DNA from: an uncultured Methylococcaceae bacterium
GTDB taxonomy: Bacteria > Pseudomonadota > Gammaproteobacteria > Methylococcales > Methylococcaceae
Direction of reading: 5' to 3'
NCBI GenBank assembly: GCA_903859815.1
Contig: CAIOOA010000026.1
Span: 1-41,253, forward strand
Length of the DNA: 41,253 nucleotides
The notes below the pieces were generated by a model. It was not told the origin of the DNA, did no database searches, and saw nothing but the letters and a program-made list of their open reading frames with translations. The position numbers and the translations under genes are program-made. Of this stretch, positions 35,598 to 41,253 are shown one piece after another. Every line of letters starts with the position of its first letter. The first letter of the stretch is position 1.

Positions 35598-35966
35598 CTA
35601 AATAACTTCAGGTGCTAATGATATAATTTTCATGAATTTTTCAGATCTTAATTCCCTCGTGACAGGTCCGAATATTCTAGTTCCAATAGGTTGATGTTGA
35701 TTATTTAACATTACTGCAGCATTCCCATCAAATCTTATTAATGAACCATCAGATCGTCTTACTCCTTTTCGAGTTCTCACTACGACTGCATTATAAACTT
35801 CTCCTTTTTTTACTCTTCCACGAGGTATTGCATCTTTCACACTTACTTTAATTATGTCTCCGATATTTGCATATCTCCGATGTGAACCTCCTAAAACTTT
35901 GATGCACATCACTTTCTTTGCACCACTGTTATCAGCTACATCAAGATTGGTTTGCATTTGTATCAT
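35598..35966 (-). CDS. rplN: 50S ribosomal protein L14
   Basis: The 122-residue L14 matches E. coli (123). It begins [18 protein letters not shown], has [15 protein letters not shown] and [19 protein letters not shown], and ends with [15 protein letters not shown]-type sequence. It binds 23S rRNA and faces the small subunit. It starts the classical spc gene order, 35 bases after rpsQ. Confidence 0.99.
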   Translation of the reverse strand: MIQMQTNLDVADNSGAKKVMCIKVLGGSHRRYANIGDIIKVSVKDAIPRGRVKKGEVYNAVVVRTRKGVRRSDGSLIRFDGNAAVMLNNQHQPIGTRIFGPVTRELRSEKFMKIISLAPEVI

Positions 35967-36001
35967 GTTATATCACATCCCATCTATTTTGTTTTTTAAA
36001 T

Positions 36002-36262
36002 CTAGTTTGATTTTTCTAATATTCTATGTAGTGTCCAAACTTTATTTTTTGAAATAGGTCTACTTGGACGTATTTCAACAATGTCGCCTTCTTTACATAT
36101 ATTATTCTCGTCATGAGCCATTAGCTTCGTTGTTCTCTTCAAGTATTTACCATATAATGGATGTGGTACTAATCTAGTAACTTCTATCGAGATACTTTTA
36201 TCCATTTTATTACTTACAACTTTTCCTGTTATTAATCTTGGTTTATTTTCTAATACAATCAT
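36002..36262 (-). CDS. rpsQ: 30S ribosomal protein S17
   Basis: The 86-residue OB-fold protein shows [36 protein letters not shown] and the closing [19 protein letters not shown]. It is a primary 16S rRNA binder. It overlaps the rpmC stop by four bases and is the last gene of the S10-type group. Confidence 0.98.
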   Translation of the reverse strand: MIVLENKPRLITGKVVSNKMDKSISIEVTRLVPHPLYGKYLKRTTKLMAHDENNICKEGDIVEIRPSRPISKNKVWTLHRILEKSN

Positions 36263-36453
36263 TCCTGCTTACCTTTTTCAGTTAAAACAGTATATATACG
36301 CGCTATGTCTTTTCGAACCTTTCTAATTTGATCCGACTTTGATAATTGACCAGTCGCTTTTTGCATTCTTAGATTAAATGATTCCCGTAGCAGTTCACTT
36401 TCCATTTTTTTCAGATCATCTAATCCCTTTAACCTCAATTCATTCGCTTTCAT
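36259..36453 (-). CDS. rpmC: 50S ribosomal protein L29
   Basis: This 64-residue two-helix protein has [32 protein letters not shown] and [16 protein letters not shown]29 lies at the tunnel exit beside L23. Its start shares one base with the rplP stop and its end overlaps rpsQ by four bases. Confidence 0.97.
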   Translation of the reverse strand: MKANELRLKGLDDLKKMESELLRESFNLRMQKATGQLSKSDQIRKVRKDIARIYTVLTEKGKQE

Positions 36454-36866
36454 TACATTACCGTTCGATAAGAAAAAGTTGTTTTCAATGGTAATTTAGC
36501 AGCTGCTAAACGAAATGCCTCCCTAGCTAATTCTTCTGATACACCTTCTAACTCATATAACATTGTTCCAGGCTTAATCTGAGCAATCCAATATTCAACA
36601 CTTCCTTTACCACTTCCCATACGAACTTCTAAAGGCTTTTTTGAAATTGGTTTATCGGGAAAAATACGAATCCAAATTTTGCCACCTCTTTTAACATGCC
36701 TCGATATAGTTCTTCTGGCTGCTTCTATTTGTCTAGCGGTTAATCTTCCTCTTTCTACAGATTTTAAACCAAATTCACCGAAACTAACTTTACTCCCTTT
36801 ATGAGCTAGTCCACGATTATCTAGTTTCATCTGTTTTCTATATTTTGTTTTCTTTGGCTGTAACAT
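36453..36866 (-). CDS. rplP: 50S ribosomal protein L16
   Basis: The 137-residue L16 shapes the tRNA-binding A site of the large subunit. It shows [47 protein letters not shown] and [16 protein letters not shown]82 lies in the position of the arginine hydroxylated in E. coli (R81). It is 18 bases after rpsC. Confidence 0.99.
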   Translation of the reverse strand: MLQPKKTKYRKQMKLDNRGLAHKGSKVSFGEFGLKSVERGRLTARQIEAARRTISRHVKRGGKIWIRIFPDKPISKKPLEVRMGSGKGSVEYWIAQIKPGTMLYELEGVSEELAREAFRLAAAKLPLKTTFSYRTVM

Positions 36867-36884
36867 TTTTTTTACTGCTCAAAA

Positions 36885-37559
36885 TTATGTTTCTATTGTT
36901 TGTATTTGGGATTTACCATCAATATGATGGGTCGGATAAACTTCGCCCTTAAATATCCAGACTTTTACACCTATAACACCATAAGTCGTTTTAGCCTCTG
37001 CCGTACCATAATCTATATCTGCTCTAAATGTATGTAAGGGAACTCTTCCTTCTCTATACCATTCGCTTCTTGCAATTTCAGCTCCATTTAGCCTTCCACC
37101 AACATTTATTTTGATTCCCTCAGCCCCTAGTCTCATGGTATTTTGAACTGCTCTTTTCATTGCACGCCTAAACATTATGCGTTTTTCTAATTGTTGAGCT
37201 ACACCTTCAGCCACCAACTGAGCGTCTAATTCAGGCTTTCTTATTTCTTCTACATTTAACTGTACTGGTACGCCCATCATGTCAGAAATTTCCCGCCTGA
37301 GAGCATCTATATCCTCACCTTTTTTTCCTATCACTAAACCAGGCCTAGCTGTATGTATTGTTATCTGGGCATTGTTAGCAGGTCTGTTTATTTGAATTCT
37401 ACTTATCGAAGCATGACCTAATTTCTTTTTTAAAAACTCTCTTACTTTTAAATCTTTATAAAGATATATAGAATAGTTTTGACTATTTGCATACCAACGT
37501 GATGTCCAATCTTTTATATAACCTAACCTAATTCCAGTAGGATGTACTTTTTGTCCCAT
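36885..37559 (-). CDS. rpsC: 30S ribosomal protein S3
   Basis: The 224-residue S3 lines the mRNA entry channel. Order: [18 protein letters not shown], the KH domain with [15 protein letters not shown], and the C-terminal domain with [39 protein letters not shown] and [10 protein letters not shown]. It is 11 bases after rplV. Confidence 0.99.
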   Translation of the reverse strand: MGQKVHPTGIRLGYIKDWTSRWYANSQNYSIYLYKDLKVREFLKKKLGHASISRIQINRPANNAQITIHTARPGLVIGKKGEDIDALRREISDMMGVPVQLNVEEIRKPELDAQLVAEGVAQQLEKRIMFRRAMKRAVQNTMRLGAEGIKINVGGRLNGAEIARSEWYREGRVPLHTFRADIDYGTAEAKTTYGVIGVKVWIFKGEVYPTHHIDGKSQIQTIET

Positions 37560-37570
37560 TTTAAAGACCC

Positions 37571-37906
37571 TTATTTTTGTTCAGAAACTTTAATTGTGAT
37601 GTGACTAGACCTTTTCAGGACTCTGTTCGCACGCCCTTTAGCCCTCGCTTTGATTCTTTTCAAAAATGGGCCTTCATTCACTTGAACTGACGAAATGCGT
37701 AATTCATCTACATCAGCCCCATCATTATGCTCTGCGTTCGCTATTGCTGATTCAAGAACTTTTTTGATAATTTGGGCAGATTTTTTCTGGCTAAATGTTA
37801 ATAAGTCTATTGCTGCTGCAACTTTCAAACCTCTTATCTGATCTGCAACTAATCTGCATTTTTGTGGTGACACATGAGCGTTACTTAATTTAGCAAGTGT
37901 TTCCAT
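37571..37906 (-). CDS. rplV: 50S ribosomal protein L22
   Basis: L22 extends a long hairpin into the peptide exit tunnel. I choose ATG 37906, giving 111 residues starting [16 protein letters not shown], in line with E. coli (110); ATG 37918 would add four residues. Conserved blocks are [30 protein letters not shown] and the hairpin [15 protein letters not shown]. It lies 20 bases after rpsS. Confidence 0.98.
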   Translation of the reverse strand: METLAKLSNAHVSPQKCRLVADQIRGLKVAAAIDLLTFSQKKSAQIIKKVLESAIANAEHNDGADVDELRISSVQVNEGPFLKRIKARAKGRANRVLKRSSHITIKVSEQK

Positions 37907-37926
37907 TATAATTTCCAAAATATTTT

Positions 37927-38199
37927 TTATTTCGATTTTTTATCAGCCTGATGGCCTCTATAAGTCCGTGTGGCAGCAAATTCACCAAGTTTGTGACCAA
38001 CCATATTATCAGATACTAGAACCGGTACATGTTGTTTTCCATTATGAATGGCTATGGTTAAACCAATCATATCAGGAATAATCATTGATCTCCTAGACCA
38101 AGTTTTAATTGGTTTTTTTATCCCCGAGGAAACTGCCTCTGTTATTTTTTTTTGAAGATGATGGTCAATAAATGGCCCTTTGTTTATTGATCGTGGCAT
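37927..38199 (-). CDS. rpsS: 30S ribosomal protein S19
   Basis: The 90-residue S19 forms a complex with S13 in the head of the small subunit. It shows [57 protein letters not shown] and TRTYRGH. It lies ten bases after rplB. Confidence 0.99.
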   Translation of the reverse strand: MPRSINKGPFIDHHLQKKITEAVSSGIKKPIKTWSRRSMIIPDMIGLTIAIHNGKQHVPVLVSDNMVGHKLGEFAATRTYRGHQADKKSK

Positions 38200-38209
38200 T
38201 GTCTACCCC

Positions 38210-39037
38210 TTATTTATGTTTACGTCTGCGAACGATTAAATCATCAGTTCGCTTATTATTACGTGTTTTGTAACCTTTTGTTGGCGTACCCCATGGGGAA
38301 ACCGGATGTCTTCCTCCTGATGTTCTTCCCTCACCACCACCATGAGGATGATCAACAGGATTCATTGCTACTCCCCTTACTGTTGGCCTTACACCCTTCC
38401 ACCTAGACGCACCTGCTTTCCCTAGCGATGATAAATTATGCTCAGCGTTTGAAACTTCACCAATAACTGCCTTACAATCAGCAAGTACTTTTCTCATTTC
38501 ACTCGATCTAAGCCGAATGGTGGCATATTTCCCTTCTTTCGCGACTAACTGAACTGATGTTCCAGCACTCCGAGCTAGCTGCGCACCTTTTCCTGGCTTT
38601 AATTCTACACAATGTATTTGTGTACCAACTGGAATATTCCTTATTGGTAAACAGTTGCCCGTTTTAATTGGCGCAAATTCAGATGATACAATTTCACTGC
38701 CTACTTGAATCCCTTTTGGAGAAATAACATATCTACGCTCACCATCTTGGTATAAAACCAGTGCTATATGAGCAGTGCGATTAGGATCATATTCGATTCG
38801 CTCAATTTTTCCATTTACGTCGATTTTATTTCGTTTGAAATCGATCAATCTATAATGCTGTTTATGTCCACCACCTTTGTGCCTAGTTGTTATTCTTCCT
38901 TGGTTATTGCGCCCCGCATGATTATTCTGCTTTTCAACTAATTGTGCATAGGGTTTTCCTTTATGCAAGCCTTCGGTTTTGACTTTTACTACAAATCTAG
39001 CGCCTGCTGACGTAGGTTTTGATTTTATTAAGGTCAT
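38210..39037 (-). CDS. rplB: 50S ribosomal protein L2
   Basis: The 275-residue L2 is needed for subunit association and peptidyl transfer. It shows [19 protein letters not shown], the RNA-binding core with [11 protein letters not shown] and [14 protein letters not shown], and [18 protein letters not shown] with the conserved histidine cluster. The end is the usual basic [12 protein letters not shown]. It is 47 bases after rplW, the longest gap between genes in this half of the cluster. Confidence 0.99.
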   Translation of the reverse strand: MTLIKSKPTSAGARFVVKVKTEGLHKGKPYAQLVEKQNNHAGRNNQGRITTRHKGGGHKQHYRLIDFKRNKIDVNGKIERIEYDPNRTAHIALVLYQDGERRYVISPKGIQVGSEIVSSEFAPIKTGNCLPIRNIPVGTQIHCVELKPGKGAQLARSAGTSVQLVAKEGKYATIRLRSSEMRKVLADCKAVIGEVSNAEHNLSSLGKAGASRWKGVRPTVRGVAMNPVDHPHGGGEGRTSGGRHPVSPWGTPTKGYKTRNNKRTDDLIVRRRKHK

Positions 39038-39084
39038 AGTTTTTTCCGTTTCTAAATGATGCTTTGCTAATTTGGCATTTGATT

Positions 39085-39378
39085 TTAAGCTACAGCTAAA
39101 TCTATATTATAGCCCGGTTCTAGTTTTATGTATGCCTTCTTCCAACTTGATCTAGAACCTATAAAACGACCAAATCTCTTTGTTTTCCCTTTTACATTTA
39201 AAACATGAACATATTCAACCTTCACATCAAACATTTGTTCGATTGCTTTCTTTATATTTTTTTTATTTGCATTTTTTTTTACTTTGAAAACAAATTTGTT
39301 TTCTTGTTCAGTTAGAAGTGTGCTTTTTTCAGATACTATGGGTGCTAATATTACATTAGACAAATCTTGCTGTTTCAT
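39085..39378 (-). CDS. rplW: 50S ribosomal protein L23
   Basis: The 97-residue L23 is the docking site for trigger factor and SRP at the tunnel exit. Blocks are [36 protein letters not shown] and [14 protein letters not shown]. It overlaps the rplD stop by four bases. Confidence 0.98.
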   Translation of the reverse strand: MKQQDLSNVILAPIVSEKSTLLTEQENKFVFKVKKNANKKNIKKAIEQMFDVKVEYVHVLNVKGKTKRFGRFIGSRSSWKKAYIKLEPGYNIDLAVA

Positions 39379-39995
39379 CCAAGTCTCTCCTCAATAAGCT
39401 TGACTGCCTCTGTAGTTACTATAACCTTGTCACTGTTCACTAATGCAACAGGACTTAATGTACTCGATAAGCAAATATTTACATTCGGTAAATTTCTAGA
39501 TGCTAAATATAAATCATCGTTCACGGCAGATGTAACCAATAGTATTCTAGAGTCCTCGAATCTTCTCAATTCATTTGATAAGACTTTGGTTTTGGGTTCT
39601 ATGCTATTAAGTGCATCATTTATTATCAATCTATTTTGTCGCAACAACTCAGACAATATAGACCGTAATCCAGCCCTATACATTTTTTTATTTAGCTTTT
39701 GCTTATAACTCCTATTTGTTGCAGCAAAAGTAACACCGCCCGATCTCCACAAAGGACTTCTGGTACTCCCTGCTCTAGCTCTACCGCCTCCTTTTTGCTT
39801 CCAAGGTTTAGCCCCTCCACCACTTACTTCAGCCCTAGTTTTTTGTTTCTTAGTTCCTGCCCTGCCACCCGCTAGATATGACACAACTAACTGATGTACC
39901 AGTGATTCATTGAATACTTGCCCAAAAACATTCTCAGAAACTGCAATTCCAGCACTTTCCTGTCCATCTATTATTGCAGGTATATGTAAATTCAT
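39375..39995 (-). CDS. rplD: 50S ribosomal protein L4
   Basis: The 206-residue L4 has a globular body and a long loop that reaches the exit tunnel (KQKTRAEVSGGGAKPWKQKG, then GSTRSPLWRSGGVTF). In E. coli L4 also represses the S10 operon through its leader; no room for such a leader exists before rpsJ here. It lies 14 bases after rplC. Confidence 0.98.
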   Translation of the reverse strand: MNLHIPAIIDGQESAGIAVSENVFGQVFNESLVHQLVVSYLAGGRAGTKKQKTRAEVSGGGAKPWKQKGGGRARAGSTRSPLWRSGGVTFAATNRSYKQKLNKKMYRAGLRSILSELLRQNRLIINDALNSIEPKTKVLSNELRRFEDSRILLVTSAVNDDLYLASRNLPNVNICLSSTLSPVALVNSDKVIVTTEAVKLIEERLG

Positions 39996-40009
39996 TTTTT
40001 TCTACCTTA

Positions 40010-40648
40010 TTATTTTTTTACTGCGGGTTGGATTATCACATCGCCCCCTTTCGAACCTGGGATTGCTCCTTTAATCAACAGCAAGGACTTTTCCGTGTCT
40101 ACACCACAAACCTTTAGGCTCTGAATTGTCACATTTCTTGCACCCATATGCCCACACATTTTTTTACCTTTAACAACTCTTCCTGGAGTTTGGTTTTGAC
40201 CAATTGAACCGGGTGCACGATGGGACAAAGAATTTCCATGAGTCGCATCTTGAGTTCTAAAGTTGTACCTTTTTACTACACCTTGAAATCCTTTACCAAT
40301 TGATACACCTTTTACATCAACCCATTGTCCTTCTTGAAACAGTTCTACATTAAACTCAGAGCCAACCGTATACTCTTTATCGTCAGTATCATCAACCCTA
40401 AATTCCCATAACCCTCGCCCAGCCTCAATGCTAGATTTTGCATAGTGGCCTGCAATTGGTTTTGATATTCTAGACCGCTTTTTTAATCCAGTAGTTATTT
40501 GAATTGCCCTATATCCATCATTCTCTAGTGTTTTAACCTGAACAATTCTATTTGTTTCCACATGTATAACAGAAACTGGAATTGCAGATCCATCGTCTAC
40601 AAATAAACGAGTCATCCCGCACTTTCGCCCTACCAAACCTATTGACAT
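40010..40648 (-). CDS. rplC: 50S ribosomal protein L3
   Basis: The 212-residue L3 is an early assembly protein close to the peptidyl transferase centre. It shows [30 protein letters not shown], and [20 protein letters not shown], with the GQNQ segment that PrmB methylates in E. coli. It lies 20 bases after rpsJ. Confidence 0.99.
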   Translation of the reverse strand: MSIGLVGRKCGMTRLFVDDGSAIPVSVIHVETNRIVQVKTLENDGYRAIQITTGLKKRSRISKPIAGHYAKSSIEAGRGLWEFRVDDTDDKEYTVGSEFNVELFQEGQWVDVKGVSIGKGFQGVVKRYNFRTQDATHGNSLSHRAPGSIGQNQTPGRVVKGKKMCGHMGARNVTIQSLKVCGVDTEKSLLLIKGAIPGSKGGDVIIQPAVKK

Positions 40649-40668
40649 TACAAATCTCCGAAACTAAT

Positions 40669-40980
40669 TTAATTAAGCTTGATTTGAACATCAACACCAG
40701 CAGCAAGATCAAGCTTCATAAGAGCATCTACGGTTTTATCAGTTGGTTCAATTATATCCATCAGTCTTTTATGAGTTCTCAATTCATATTGATCCCTAGC
40801 ATCTTTATTCACATGGGGTGAAATCAATACTGTAAATCTTTCTTTTTTCGTAGGAAGTGGTATTGGTCCTAAAACTTGAGCGCCAGTTCGCTTCGCCGTC
40901 TCTACAATTTCACTTGCTGACTGATCAATTAGTCTATGATCAAAGGCTTTTAGTCGTATTCTTATTCTTTGCTTAGGCAT
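40669..40980 (-). CDS. rpsJ: 30S ribosomal protein S10 (NusE)
   Basis: The 103-residue S10 is both a small-subunit head protein and NusE of antitermination complexes. It shows [32 protein letters not shown] and [19 protein letters not shown]. It starts only five bases after the tuf stop, so the usual S10 promoter and leader are missing. A hand count gives about 38% G+C, against about 55% for adjacent tuf. Confidence 0.99.
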   Translation of the reverse strand: MPKQRIRIRLKAFDHRLIDQSASEIVETAKRTGAQVLGPIPLPTKKERFTVLISPHVNKDARDQYELRTHKRLMDIIEPTDKTVDALMKLDLAAGVDVQIKLN

Positions 40981-40985
40981 TTTAT

Positions 40986-41253
40986 TTACTCAATTACTTT
41001 TGAAACCACGCCGGCACCGACGGTGCGCCCGCCTTCGCGGATAGCAAACCGAAGACCTTCTTCCATTGCGATTGGAGCGATCAGCTTCACGTTGATCTTG
41101 ATGTTGTCGCCAGGCATCACCATCTCCACACCCTCAGGCAACTCGGCAGCACCCGTCACGTCCGTGGTCCGGAAGTAGAACTGTGGACGGTAGCCGTTGA
41201 AAAACGGGGTGTGACGGCCGCCTTCCTCTTTCGACAACACGTAAATTTCAGCT
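40986..41253 (-). CDS. tuf: Elongation factor Tu, C-terminal part (cut by window edge)
   Basis: Only the last 88 or so codons are present; the gene continues beyond 41253. The visible part is domain 3: [44 protein letters not shown] and the closing [19 protein letters not shown]-Tu brings aminoacyl-tRNA to the ribosome. Codon use is GC-rich and unlike the ribosomal genes that follow on the same transcript. Confidence 0.98.
   Translation of the reverse strand, partial: AEIYVLSKEEGGRHTPFFNGYRPQFYFRTTDVTGAAELPEGVEMVMPGDNIKINVKLIAPIAMEEGLRFAIREGGRTVGAGVVSKVIE

Overview
The window looks like a chromosomal segment of a gammaproteobacterium, not further placed. RpoA and EF-Tu read like gammaproteobacterial proteins. 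infA lies beside the aat-bpt-clpA-clpS genes (an order known from Pseudomonas-type genomes) rather than inside the spc operon, and glnE is followed by ilvE. Abundant short palindromic repeats and decayed genes mark the left half as a fluid region. No rRNA, tRNA, CRISPR array or intact transposase was seen.

Layout. 1-2.2 kb: a MITE-like inverted repeat, a DUF433 antitoxin with a truncated PIN-like toxin, palindromic repeats, and a Shedu-like (DUF4263) nuclease candidate. 2.4-4.6 kb: an SDR oxidoreductase and an ATP-grasp-like protein. 4.7-9.1 kb: the bacterial N-degron pathway (aat, bpt, clpA, clpS) with infA embedded. 9.2-11.4 kb: a CorA-type transporter and an orphan DhaK. 11.5-18.1 kb: an accessory island with two orphan or partial toxin-antitoxin remnants, a 1279-residue nuclease-STAND NTPase protein (defence candidate), a repeat cluster, a VapBC-type pair and degraded coding sequence. 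18.1-22.2 kb: a fibronectin type III protein, a surface-polysaccharide O-acetylation pair (SGNH protein plus MBOAT acyltransferase), and a decayed second copy of the fibronectin protein. 22.3-27.5 kb: argG, ilvE, glnE.

27.5-41.25 kb: one uninterrupted leftward ribosomal supercluster, read as tuf, rpsJ, rplC, rplD, rplW, rplB, rpsS, rplV, rpsC, rplP, rpmC, rpsQ, rplN, rplX, rplE, rpsN, rpsH, rplF, rplR, rpsE, rpmD, rplO, secY, rpmJ, rpsM, rpsK, rpsD, rpoA, rplQ, closed by a strong rho-independent terminator. Genes are tightly packed with several overlaps, and only 5 bases separate tuf from rpsJ.

Base composition is strikingly uneven. The left half is near 50% G+C or higher, glnE through rpsJ is clearly AT-rich (rpsJ about 38% by hand count), and the tuf fragment jumps back to about 55%. 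The best candidates for poorly described biology are the nuclease-STAND protein at 12.5-16.3 kb and the Shedu-like protein at 0.9-2.2 kb. Both are single-gene candidates for phage defence, surrounded by repeats and toxin-antitoxin debris.
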